Shown: positions 27,265-36,179 of the stretch, piece by piece
Numbering within the stretch: position 1 is the stretch's first letter
How the letters are laid out: every line of letters starts with the position of its first letter
From: Leptothrix sp. (in: b-proteobacteria)
Lineage (GTDB): Bacteria; Pseudomonadota; Gammaproteobacteria; Burkholderiales; Burkholderiaceae_C
Direction: 5' to 3'
DNA: 64,000 bases
Assembly (NCBI GenBank): GCA_013822265.1
Contig: PNKD01000002.1
Span: 28,563-92,562, forward strand
The notes under the pieces: model-generated
What the model saw: the letters and a program-made list of their open reading frames with translations, nothing else
Told to the model about the DNA's origin: nothing
Databases searched by the model: none
Position numbers and translations under genes: made by a program

Positions 27265-28941
27265 GTGGCCTACAACCCCTTTCATCGGCGCGCCAAGGGC
27301 GACGCCGCGGAGTCCGACTTTGCCGCGACGGTGCAATCGCTGCCTGCCGATGCCGACTCGCGGCCGCCGGCCGGCCAGGGCCCGTTCCCCGATGAGGCCG
27401 GGCCGGCCAGCGACGCCGGCGCCACCGATCCGCCCAGCGACCTCGGCGCCGACGGCCTGCCGACGCCCGAGGCCGACGTCGAGCAGCAGCCCACCATCTC
27501 GCACATCGGCCGCTACGCGCTGAAGGGCCTGCTGGGCACCGGCGGCCTGGGCCAGGTGCACGAGGCCTGGGATCCGCTGCTGTCGCGCTCGGTGGCGGTG
27601 AAGACGCTGCAGTTCGACGTGCCCTCGGCCGAACGCGTGTCGGTCGACGCGCTGTTCCTCAACGAGGCCCGCGCCGCGGCCGGGCTGTCGCACCCGCACA
27701 TCGTCACCATCCACGACGCCGGGCTGTCGGCGCATGGCGTCTACATCGCGATGGAGCGCCTGCACGGCTGCGACCTGCGCCAGCGCCTGGCCCGCGGCTG
27801 GCAGCCCACCCCCGGCGAGGCCGCCCAGCTGGTGCGCCGCGTCGCCGACGCGCTGGCCTACGCCCACGCCCAGGGCGTCGTGCATTGCGACATCAAGCCG
27901 GCCAACATCTTCCTGCTGCGGCGCGACCGGCCCAAGGTGCTCGACTTCGGCATCGCCCGCGTTGCCCACACCGCGGCGCCGCCGGCGCTGGACGGCGCGG
28001 TCGCCGGCTCGCCCCACTACCTGGCGCCCGAACAGCTGCTGGGCGGCGCGGTCGACGCCCGCACCGACGTGCATGCGCTGGGCGTCGTGTTCTACGAGCT
28101 GCTCACCTTTCGCAAGGCCTACAGCGGCGACAGCGTCGAGCAGATCACCACCGCCGTGCTCACCAATCATCCCGCGCCCGCCCACGAGGTGAAAAGCGGC
28201 GTGCCGCGCACGCTGTCCAACATCGCCGCCAAGGCGATGGCGCGCGACCCGGCCATGCGTTTCCAGAGCGCGGGCGAGATGGTGCACGAGCTGCGGCGCT
28301 GGATCGACCGCCATACCAGCCATGACGTGGTGCCGCCACCCGCCGCCACGCCTTCGGCCGACCCCGGCCACACGCGGCCGCGGCGCACGCTGTCGCGGCG
28401 CGCGCCGCACGCCGGCCTGGTGGCGCTGCTCTGGGTGATGGTGGCCGTTGGCGGCCTCGCCGTGGTCCTGCGCGCCCGCACGCCCGTGCCGCCGTCGCTG
28501 GCCGAAACCCGACCGACCACGGCCCCTGCGGTGGCGGCACCCGCGGCCGCCGCCCTGCCCCAGCGGGCGGTGGCCGACAGCGCCCCGGCCGACGCTGCAC
28601 CCGCGGCCGAGGCCGACGCTGCACCCTCGGCCCCGGCCGCCCCCCGCACCGCCGCCCCGATGCGCGCCAAGGCCACGGCCGCGCGCCCTCCGGCGGCCGC
28701 CGCGGCGCCCCGCGTGGCACCGCCACCGGCCAGCGGCACGCTGCAACTGGCGATCACGCCCTGGGGCGAGGTCGAGGTCGACGGCCAGAGCGCCGGCACG
28801 GCACCGCCGCTGAACCAGCTCAAGCTGAGCGAAGGCAGCCACACCGTCACCGTTCGCAATGCCGACTTCCCGCCCCATACCGCCACCGTGCGCATCAGCG
28901 CCGACAAGCCCGTGCTGCTGCGTCACCGCTTCGGCCAATGA
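27265..28941 (+). CDS. Serine/threonine protein kinase with C-terminal PEGA-like domain
   Basis: RYALKGLLGTGGLGQVHEAWDPLLSRSVAVKTL; VHCDIKPANIFLL; VLDFGIAR; GSPHYLAPEQ; one TM; C-terminal ITPWGEVEVDGQSAGTAPPL. Confidence 0.92.
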   Translation: MAYNPFHRRAKGDAAESDFAATVQSLPADADSRPPAGQGPFPDEAGPASDAGATDPPSDLGADGLPTPEADVEQQPTISHIGRYALKGLLGTGGLGQVHEAWDPLLSRSVAVKTLQFDVPSAERVSVDALFLNEARAAAGLSHPHIVTIHDAGLSAHGVYIAMERLHGCDLRQRLARGWQPTPGEAAQLVRRVADALAYAHAQGVVHCDIKPANIFLLRRDRPKVLDFGIARVAHTAAPPALDGAVAGSPHYLAPEQLLGGAVDARTDVHALGVVFYELLTFRKAYSGDSVEQITTAVLTNHPAPAHEVKSGVPRTLSNIAAKAMARDPAMRFQSAGEMVHELRRWIDRHTSHDVVPPPAATPSADPGHTRPRRTLSRRAPHAGLVALLWVMVAVGGLAVVLRARTPVPPSLAETRPTTAPAVAAPAAAALPQRAVADSAPADAAPAAEADAAPSAPAAPRTAAPMRAKATAARPPAAAAAPRVAPPPASGTLQLAITPWGEVEVDGQSAGTAPPLNQLKLSEGSHTVTVRNADFPPHTATVRISADKPVLLRHRFGQ

Positions 28942-28945
28942 GCGC

Positions 28946-29398
28946 ATGAAACTCGCCCCCGCCCTGGCCCTGCCCCTGGCTGCCGTGATGCCCGCCGCAA
29001 TGCCCGCCGCAATGCCCGCCGTGATGGCCGCCTTGTTGACCACCCTGTTGGCCGGCTGTGCCGCACCGCCACCGCCCGCGCCCAGCGGCGGCCTGGCCGA
29101 ATTGATGGAGCGCCCGGCCGAGCGCCTGCTCGTCGAGGGCATACGCACCTACGACGACGGCAAGTACGCGCAGTCCGAGGCCGCACTGCGCAAGGCCCTG
29201 ATGGCCGGCCTGCGCAGCGGCCGCGACCAGGCCAGCGCGCACAAGCTGCTGGCCTTCATCACCTGCACCAGCGAGCGTTTGGCCGAGTGCGAGGCCGCCT
29301 TTCGCGCCGCACGCGCCGCCGACGCGGCATTCGCGCTCAGCCGGTCGGAAGCCGGCCACCCGCTGTGGGGCCCGGTGTACCGCAGGACGCTGCCGTAG
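28946..29398 (+). CDS. TssQ-like (T6SS-associated) TPR lipoprotein
   Basis: Lipobox LAGC; EGIRTYDDGKYAQSEAALRKALMAGLRSGRDQASAHKLLAFITC; EAGHPLWGPVYR; adjacent to the kinase. Confidence 0.6.
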   Translation: MKLAPALALPLAAVMPAAMPAAMPAVMAALLTTLLAGCAAPPPPAPSGGLAELMERPAERLLVEGIRTYDDGKYAQSEAALRKALMAGLRSGRDQASAHKLLAFITCTSERLAECEAAFRAARAADAAFALSRSEAGHPLWGPVYRRTLP

Positions 29399-29474
29399 CG
29401 GCACGGCCGCGGCGACACACGCCGGCACAAGCCCGCGGCCTGGCCCGCCGGGGCGGGCGACATAATCGCGGCCG

Positions 29475-29885
29475 ATGCCGCCCGCCGCCACGCAAGAGCC
29501 CTTTCGCCACACGCTGCGTGTGTACTGGGAAGACACCGACGCCGGCGGCGTCGTCTACTACGCCAACTACCTGAAGTTCTTCGAACGCGCCCGCACCGAA
29601 TGGCTGCGCCACCTGGGCGTGAGCCAGCAGGCGCTGCTCGACGCCACCGGCGCGATCTTCGTCGTCACCGAGGCGCAACTGCGCTGCCTCGCACCGGCGC
29701 GGCTGGACGACAGCCTCGACGTCACCGTGGCGCTGCGCCACCGCGGGCCGGCGTCGATGTCACTGGCGCAGCAAGCCTGGCGCGGCAGCACGCTGCTGGC
29801 CGAAGGCGGGATCCGCATCGGCTGTGTCGACCAGGGAACCTTCAGGCCGCGCCGCATTCCGAACCAAGTCACCGAGATGTTATGA
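29475..29885 (+). CDS. ybgC: Tol-Pal-associated acyl-CoA thioesterase
   Basis: VYWEDTDAGGVVYYANYLKFFERARTEWLR. Confidence 0.92.
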   Translation: MPPAATQEPFRHTLRVYWEDTDAGGVVYYANYLKFFERARTEWLRHLGVSQQALLDATGAIFVVTEAQLRCLAPARLDDSLDVTVALRHRGPASMSLAQQAWRGSTLLAEGGIRIGCVDQGTFRPRRIPNQVTEML

Positions 29886-30589
29886 GCCAAGACCTGTCGA
29901 TCACCGCCCTCATCCTGCAGGCCAGCCTGGTGGTGCAGCTCGTGATGGCCGGCCTGGTGCTGACTTCGCTGACCAGCTGGACGGTGATCTTCGGCAAGGT
30001 CTTCGGCCTCAAGCGCGTGCGCAACAGCAACGACGACTTCGAGCGCGAGTTCTGGTCGGGCCGCAGCCTCACCGAGCTCAACACTGGCGTCGCCGGCAAA
30101 GCCGACACGGCGCCGATGGAACGCATCTTCGCCAGCGGCATGCGCGAGTTCCTCAAGCTGCGCGAGAAGCGGCTCGACCCCGGCGCGCAGCTCGACGGTG
30201 CGCGCCGCGCCATGCGCGCCAGCTTCCAGCGTGAGCTCGACGTCATCGAGAGCCACCTCAGCTTCCTGGCCAGCGTCGGCTCGGTGTCGCCATACGTGGG
30301 CCTCTTCGGCACCGTGTGGGGGATCATGCACGCCTTCGTCGGCCTGTCGAACATGACGCAGGTGACGCTGGCCACCGTGGCGCCGGGCATCGCCGAGGCG
30401 CTGGTGGCCACGGCCATCGGCCTGTTCGCCGCCATCCCCGCGGTGGTGGCCTACAACCGCTTCGCGCGCGACATCGACCGCATCGCGATCCAGCTCGAGA
30501 CCTTCATCGAGGAGTTCAGCAACATCCTGCAGCGCAACGCCGGCCAGGCCGGCGCGACGACGCAGGCGATGGCCTCCGGCACTCGTTGA
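29882..30589 (+). CDS. tolQ: TolQ
   Basis: MSQDLSITALILQASLVVQLVM; VGLFGTVWGIMHAFVGLSNMTQVTLATVAPGIAEALVATAIGLFAAIPAVVAYN. Confidence 0.93.
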   Translation: MSQDLSITALILQASLVVQLVMAGLVLTSLTSWTVIFGKVFGLKRVRNSNDDFEREFWSGRSLTELNTGVAGKADTAPMERIFASGMREFLKLREKRLDPGAQLDGARRAMRASFQRELDVIESHLSFLASVGSVSPYVGLFGTVWGIMHAFVGLSNMTQVTLATVAPGIAEALVATAIGLFAAIPAVVAYNRFARDIDRIAIQLETFIEEFSNILQRNAGQAGATTQAMASGTR

Positions 30590-30594
30590 CATGC

Positions 30595-30666
30595 GGCCCC
30601 CAGCTCACTTCGTTCGCGTCCCCCGCGGGGAGCGTCAGCGCCTTCGGGCGGCCGTGCGGCGCTGAC
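30595..30666 (+). repeat. ~72-bp GC-rich interspersed repeat (copy 1), fills the tolQ-tolR spacer
   Basis: GGCCCCCAGCTCACTTCGTTCGCGTCCCCCGCGGGGAGCGTCAGCGCCTTCGGGCGGCCGTGCGGCGCTGAC; matches the copy at 56797-56870. Confidence 0.75.
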
Positions 30667-30667
30667 C

Positions 30668-31093
30668 ATGCCCGGCGTCGTCAACCGCGGCCGTGGCCGC
30701 CGCTCGATGAACGAGATCAACATGGTGCCGTTCATCGACGTCATGCTGGTGCTGTTGATCATCTTCATGGTCACGGCGCCGCTGATCACCACCGGTGTCG
30801 TCGACCTGCCCACCGTGGGCAAGAGCGCGCAGCGGCCGGGCAGCGTGATCGAGGTCATCGTCGGCACCGACGAGAAGCTGCGCCTGCGTGTCGACCAGCA
30901 AGAGCCCGTGGGCGTGGCGCTGCCGCAGCTGGCCGCGCGCGTGCGCGATCAGCAGCGCGGCGACGCCAACGTGCCGGTGGTCATCAGCGCCGACAAGAGC
31001 GTGCGCTACGACAACGTGGTGCGCGTGATGGACACGCTGCAGCGCGCCGGCGTCAAGCGCGTGGGGCTGTCGGTCAGGCAGGGTTCGAGCTAG
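30668..31093 (+). CDS. tolR: TolR
   Basis: SMNEINMVPFIDVMLVLLIIFMVTAPLITTGVVDLP. Confidence 0.92.
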   Translation: MPGVVNRGRGRRSMNEINMVPFIDVMLVLLIIFMVTAPLITTGVVDLPTVGKSAQRPGSVIEVIVGTDEKLRLRVDQQEPVGVALPQLAARVRDQQRGDANVPVVISADKSVRYDNVVRVMDTLQRAGVKRVGLSVRQGSS

Positions 31094-31098
31094 CCGCC

Positions 31099-31965
31099 AT
31101 GGCGGCTGCCGGGACCCTGGTCCCCCTGACCCTTTCGCACGACGCGCTGCTGCCGCGCCCGCCCGGCGGCAACGGGCCGGGGGCGGTGCTGGCGCTGCTG
31201 GTGCACGCCGCTCTGGTGGCCGCGCTCACGGTGTCGGTCGACTGGCGCGCGCGCACGCCCGACGCCGTGAGCGCCGAACTGTGGGCCAGCGTGCCGCAGG
31301 CGGCCGCACCGCCCGCACCCGAGCCCGCACCCGAGCCCGCGCCGCCGCCGCGCGCACCGGCGCCAGCGCCGACCTCCACCCCGCCGCCGCAACCGGCGCC
31401 CCAGCCGGCCGAACCCGACATCGCCACCCAGCGTGCCGAGCGCCGCAAGGCCGAGGCCGAGCGCAAGAAGGCCGAGGCCGATGCCGCGGCCGAACGCAAG
31501 CGCGTGGCCACCGAGAAGAAGCGCGCCGCCGACGAGAAGGCGCAGCGCGAGAAGGACGCCCAGGCCGAGCGCGAAACCAGGGCCCAGGAAGAGCGCCTGG
31601 CCCAGCAGCGTGAAGAGAACCTGCGCCGCATGATGAGCCAGGCCGGCGGCGCCACCGAGCAGCGGTCGGTCGGCGCGGCCACCCGCAGCGCCGCGCCATC
31701 GGCGGCCTACGCCGGGCGCCTGGTGGCGTTGATCCGCGGCAACCTGGTGTTCGCCGGCAGCGTGCCCGAGAACGTCGCCGCCGAGGTCGAGGTCAGCGCC
31801 GCGGCCAGCGGCACCATCATCGCGCGCCGGCTCGTCAAGAGCAGCGGCCACAAGGACTGGGACGACGCCGTGCTGCGTGCCATAGACCGCACGACGTCGC
31901 TGCCGCGCGACATCGACGGCCGCGTGCCCTCAAGGCTGGTGATCACCTTTCGTCCCAACGCCTGA
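31099..31965 (+). CDS. tolA: TolA
   Basis: N-terminal TM, Pro/Ala-rich then Lys/Glu/Arg-rich coiled coil, C-terminal TonB/TolA-like domain. Confidence 0.88.
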   Translation: MAAAGTLVPLTLSHDALLPRPPGGNGPGAVLALLVHAALVAALTVSVDWRARTPDAVSAELWASVPQAAAPPAPEPAPEPAPPPRAPAPAPTSTPPPQPAPQPAEPDIATQRAERRKAEAERKKAEADAAAERKRVATEKKRAADEKAQREKDAQAERETRAQEERLAQQREENLRRMMSQAGGATEQRSVGAATRSAAPSAAYAGRLVALIRGNLVFAGSVPENVAAEVEVSAAASGTIIARRLVKSSGHKDWDDAVLRAIDRTTSLPRDIDGRVPSRLVITFRPNA

Positions 31966-33141
31966 GGCCACAGCGCCGCCGGCCCCGGGGGGCGCCGAGA
32001 AGCGCGCGATGAAGCCGCGGTCGATGCGGTCCTTCCACCACCAGGCCGCGGCGCCGAAGAACCGCTCACCCAGGGCCAGGCCGCCTCGCACCGTGAGGGC
32101 GCTGCGCGCGCCGCACGACAGCAGGTTGAGCGTGCGCGCCGGCGGCCGGTAGGGCTGCAGCGGCGCCCCTTCGACGAATCGCCGCAGGTTGGCCGCCAGC
32201 GGCGGCCCCGCGCGCACCGCATGCACGCCGCTCTTGGGGTGGGGCGCGTCTTCGCGCGTGGCGACATCACCGGCGGCAAACACCTCGGGGTGCGAGCGGC
32301 TCTGCAGCGTCGGCCCCGTGAGCACGAAGCCGCGCTCGCACAGCGCCAGGCCGCTGCCGGCCAGCCAGGACGGCGCCTCGGCGCCGGTGGCCACGACGGC
32401 GGCGTCGCAGGCCAGGCGCGCGCCGCTGGCCAGCCGCACGATGCCGGGCTCTATGGCCGCCGCGGCCTCGCGGAACACCGTGATGCGCGCCGCGGCCAGC
32501 ACACGCGCGCCGGCGCGCAGCACCGCGGGCGGGTAGCCGGCCAGCGGCTCGGCGCCGCCGGTGACCAGTGCCACGCGCGCGAGCTCGGCCGCACCGCCGC
32601 CGGCGGCCGCGGCACCGGCTGCAGCACCGGCTGCATGCAGCCGGTGCTGCAGCGCCAGCGCGAGCTCGAAACCCGCGGCACCGCCGCCCAGCACGACGAC
32701 GTCGATCGCACGCTGCGCGGCCAGCGCCGCCAGGCCCTGCTGGCCCTGCACGAAGGCCTCGATGGGGCGCACGAACAGCGCCTGCCCGGCGGCCCCGGGC
32801 AGGCGCTCGCGGCGCTGTTCCGACCCGGTGTCCAGCGACAGCAGTTCGTACTCGGCCGTGCGCCCGTCGGCCAGGTGCACGCGCCGCGCCGCGGCGTCCA
32901 GCGCCACGGCCGCGCCGCTCACCAGGCTCACCCCGGCGGCCGCGGCCAGCGGCGCGAGATCGATGCGGCACTGCTCGGCCGTGTAGTGGCCGGCGACGAG
33001 CCCCGGCACCATGCCCGAGTAGACCAGCGAGGCGTGCGGCGTCACCAGCATCACCTCGGCAGCGGCCAGGCGCTGCTGCGCCAGCGCGGCCAGCACGTGC
33101 AGGTGGGCGTGGCCGCCGCCCAGCAGCAGCAGGCGCTTCAT
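31930..33141 (-). CDS. FAD-dependent pyridine nucleotide-disulfide oxidoreductase (SelD-associated 'Nterm_to_SelD' type, no SelD domain here)
   Basis: MKRLLLLGGGHAHLHVLAALAQ; VVVLGGGAAGFELALALQHRL; VFAAGDVAT. Confidence 0.8.
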   Translation of the reverse strand: MKRLLLLGGGHAHLHVLAALAQQRLAAAEVMLVTPHASLVYSGMVPGLVAGHYTAEQCRIDLAPLAAAAGVSLVSGAAVALDAAARRVHLADGRTAEYELLSLDTGSEQRRERLPGAAGQALFVRPIEAFVQGQQGLAALAAQRAIDVVVLGGGAAGFELALALQHRLHAAGAAAGAAAAGGGAAELARVALVTGGAEPLAGYPPAVLRAGARVLAAARITVFREAAAAIEPGIVRLASGARLACDAAVVATGAEAPSWLAGSGLALCERGFVLTGPTLQSRSHPEVFAAGDVATREDAPHPKSGVHAVRAGPPLAANLRRFVEGAPLQPYRPPARTLNLLSCGARSALTVRGGLALGERFFGAAAWWWKDRIDRGFIARFSAPPGAGGAVASGVGTKGDHQP

Positions 33142-33917
33142 GGCCCGAACCTGGCCGCAGCCAGGTAGGCCACCGAGCGGCCACCGGTGTTGTCGGCATC
33201 GGCGCCCACCAGCACCGCCACCAGCGGCGGTGGCGCGGGCGCTTCGTCGCCGAAGGCGCGGGCGAAGTCGGCGGCGATCTCGCGCGACTCGTCCAGCCAG
33301 CCGGCGCCGGCATCGGCCGCGTTGCGCAGCACGACGTAGCGCACGCGGCGCGAGAAGGCGTTGTCGACCACGCTGCCGCTGGCCTCGGGGCCGCCCCAGA
33401 CCCAGCACAGCGTGGCCGCGGGCAGGTTCTCGCCGGTGCGCGCGCGCGCCAGCTGCAGCAGCAGGCGTTCGCCGAAAGGCACGCGCGACAAGGGCAGGTC
33501 GAAGCTCAGGCAGACCTTGGCCGCGACATCGTCGCCGGCCTTGTGCCGCAGGTCGGTGCCCGGGTTGGGCACCGCGACGCGCCACGACCACTGCAGCAAC
33601 CGCGGCAACGCGCCGGCCGGCGGCTCGTGCAGCAGGTTGCCGTAGGACGCCACGGCCTCCATGCGCAGCGCCGCACGGCCTTCCACCGTCTCGGGCCGGT
33701 AGCGGGTGACCGGCGGCTTCTGCTGCGGCAGGTTGGCCACGCGCCAGCCGTCGCCCAGCGCGGTGCCGATGACCAGCGGCGGCAGCGTGGGCGGCGCAGC
33801 GTCGGCCGCAGTGGCCAGCGGGCTCGCCAGGGCCATCGCCACGGCCGTGCCCACGGCCATCCCCACGGCCATCAACCCAACTTGGCGCCGGCAGCGCAAC
33901 GCGGTCGCTCGCCTCAT
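33138..33917 (-). CDS. DUF3047 family protein
   Basis: SYGNLLHEPPAGALPRLLQWSWRVAVPNPGTDLRHKAGDDVAAKVCLSFD; LCWVWGG; RYVVLRNAADAGAGWLDESREIAADF. Confidence 0.8.
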   Translation of the reverse strand: MRRATALRCRRQVGLMAVGMAVGTAVAMALASPLATAADAAPPTLPPLVIGTALGDGWRVANLPQQKPPVTRYRPETVEGRAALRMEAVASYGNLLHEPPAGALPRLLQWSWRVAVPNPGTDLRHKAGDDVAAKVCLSFDLPLSRVPFGERLLLQLARARTGENLPAATLCWVWGGPEASGSVVDNAFSRRVRYVVLRNAADAGAGWLDESREIAADFARAFGDEAPAPPPLVAVLVGADADNTGGRSVAYLAAARFGP

Positions 33918-33945
33918 CCTCGTGTCGGGCCGTGCCACGGCGCGG

Positions 33946-36096
33946 TCAGCCGCGCCGCCAGGCATGGAAGCGCTCGACCCAGCGCAGCAACTGCAGCGGC
34001 TGGTGCGCACGCTTCCATTCGCCGGCGGCGTACTTGTTGGCTTCGGCCATGGTCGGGTAGGTGTGGATGGTGCCCAGGATCTTGTTCAGCCCCAGGCCGT
34101 GTTTCATCGCCAGCACGTACTCGGCCAGCAGGTCGCCGGCATGCGCGCCGACGATGGTGGCGCCCAGTATCTTGTCCTTGCCCGGCACCGTCAGCACCTT
34201 GACCCAGCCGTGCGCGGCGCTGTCGGCGATGGCGCGGTCGAGATCGGCCATGCCGTAGCGCGTGACCTCGTAAGCCACGCCCTGGGCCTTGGCGTCCTGC
34301 TCGTTCAGGCCGACACGCGCCACCTCGGGGTCGATGAAGGTCGCCCAGGGGATGACGCGGTAGTCGGCCTTGAACTTCTTGAAGTCGCCGAACAGGCCGT
34401 TGACCGCCGCATACCAGGCCTGGTGCGCCGCGACATGGGTGAACTGGTAGGGCCCGGCGACGTCGCCGGCGGCCAGGATGTTGGGGAAGGGCGTGCGCAG
34501 GTACTCGTCGGTGGCCACCGTGCGCTGCGCCGGGATGCCCAGTTCCTCGAGCCCGAAGCCCGACAGCCGCGCCACGCGGCCCACCGCGCACAGCAGCACG
34601 TCGAAGGCGATGCGCTTTTCCTGGCCGTCGGCCTCGACGACGATGAACTTCCCCTCGCCCACCTTCTCGCAGCGCAGCGCCTTGTGGCCGGTGAGCACCT
34701 GCACGCCATCGGCCTCGAGCGCCTGGCGGGCGTAGGCCGAGACATCCTCGTCCTCGCGGATCATGATGCGCGGCGCCATCTCCACCTGCGTGACCTGCGA
34801 GCCCAGCCGCGCGAAACTCTGCGCCAGTTCGCAGCCGATCGGGCCGCCGCCCAGCACCACCAGCCGTCGCGGTTGCTCGCGCAGGCCCCACAGCGTGTCG
34901 CTGGTGAGGTAGCCCACGTCGTCCAGGCCGGGCAGCGGCGGCACGAAGGGCCGGGCGCCGGTGGCGATGACGATGCTGCGCGTGCTCAGCACCTGCACCT
35001 GGCCGTCGGCAGCCGTGATCTGCACGTGCCAGGGGTCTACGATCTTGGCCGTGCCTATCTGCACGTCGACCCCCAGGCCGCGGTAGCGTTCGGGGGAATC
35101 GTGCGGCTCGATCTCGCGCACCACGTGCGCGATGCGCTCCATCACCTGCGCAAAGTCGAGGCTGTACTCGGCCCGCGCGATGCCGTAGTCGGCGCTGTGG
35201 CGCATCTGGCGCGCCAGCGTCGCGGTCTTGATCAGCGCCTTGCTCGGCACGCAGCCGTAGTTCAGGCAGTCGCCGCCCATCTTGTGGTTTTCCACCAGCG
35301 TCACCTGGGCCTTGACGGCGGCGGCGATGTAGCTCGTCACCAGCCCGGCCGCGCCGGCGCCGATGACGACCATGTTGCGGTCGAAGCGGCGCGGCCGCTT
35401 GTGCGCCCAGGCGGCGTAGACGCGGCGCGCCTTCACGGCGTCGACGAGCTTCTTGGCGAGCAGCGGAAACATCCCCAACAGCACGAACGAGCCCACGATG
35501 CCCGGCGACAGCACACCCTGCAGCGAGCTGATCTGCGCCAGCTGCGTGCCGGCGTTCACGAACACCGCCGTGCCGGCCAGCATGCCCAGCTGGCTGACGA
35601 CGTAGTAGGTGCGCGCCTTGATGGCCGTGAGTCCCATCAGCAGGTTGACGACGAAAAACGGGAACAGCGGCACCAGGCGCAGCGTGAAGAGGTAGAAGGC
35701 GCCTTCGCGCTCGATGCCGCGGTCGATGTCGGCCAGCCGCGCGCCGAAGCGGGCCTTCACGGCATCGCGCAGCACATAACGCGCGAACAGCATGGCCAGC
35801 AGCGCGCCCAGGCTGGACGCGAAGCTCACCACCACGAGGCCGACCCAGAGGCCGAAGATGGCGCCGGCCACCAGCGTCATGATGGCCGCGCCGGGCAGCG
35901 ACAGCGCCGTCACCGCCACGTAGATCGCGAAGAAGCCGCCCACCACCAGTGCCGGCCGCGCGGCATAAAGCCGTGCGAAGTCGGCCTGCGCGGCCTGGGC
36001 CTGCTCGAGTCCGAAACAGCGGCCCAGGTCGAGGGCGAAGAACAGCCCCGCCAGGCCCACCAGGCCGACGAGCAACAACCCCTTCTTCTTGTTCAC
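33946..36096 (-). CDS. Fusion: N-terminal TVP38/TMEM64 (SNARE-associated) membrane domain plus dihydrolipoamide/mercuric-reductase-like FAD oxidoreductase
   Basis: SLPGAAIMTLVAGAIFGLWVGLVVVSFASSLGALLAML; FYLFTLRLVPLFPFFVVNLLMGL; then MVVIGAGAAGLVTSYIAAAVKAQVTLVENHKMGGDCLNYGCVPSKALI. Confidence 0.92.
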   Translation of the reverse strand: MNKKKGLLLVGLVGLAGLFFALDLGRCFGLEQAQAAQADFARLYAARPALVVGGFFAIYVAVTALSLPGAAIMTLVAGAIFGLWVGLVVVSFASSLGALLAMLFARYVLRDAVKARFGARLADIDRGIEREGAFYLFTLRLVPLFPFFVVNLLMGLTAIKARTYYVVSQLGMLAGTAVFVNAGTQLAQISSLQGVLSPGIVGSFVLLGMFPLLAKKLVDAVKARRVYAAWAHKRPRRFDRNMVVIGAGAAGLVTSYIAAAVKAQVTLVENHKMGGDCLNYGCVPSKALIKTATLARQMRHSADYGIARAEYSLDFAQVMERIAHVVREIEPHDSPERYRGLGVDVQIGTAKIVDPWHVQITAADGQVQVLSTRSIVIATGARPFVPPLPGLDDVGYLTSDTLWGLREQPRRLVVLGGGPIGCELAQSFARLGSQVTQVEMAPRIMIREDEDVSAYARQALEADGVQVLTGHKALRCEKVGEGKFIVVEADGQEKRIAFDVLLCAVGRVARLSGFGLEELGIPAQRTVATDEYLRTPFPNILAAGDVAGPYQFTHVAAHQAWYAAVNGLFGDFKKFKADYRVIPWATFIDPEVARVGLNEQDAKAQGVAYEVTRYGMADLDRAIADSAAHGWVKVLTVPGKDKILGATIVGAHAGDLLAEYVLAMKHGLGLNKILGTIHTYPTMAEANKYAAGEWKRAHQPLQLLRWVERFHAWRRG

Positions 36097-36179
36097 GCCG
36101 GAGTTCCTTGTTCGGATGCCCGGCAGTCGGCCGCGGCGGCGCCGACCTTACACCGCCGGCGGCGCGCTGCCGTGCGCCC

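Noticed and set aside
28946-29020. CRISPR or other array from short repeats
   Set aside because: Only three 12-bp units within a signal peptide; no spacer structure.
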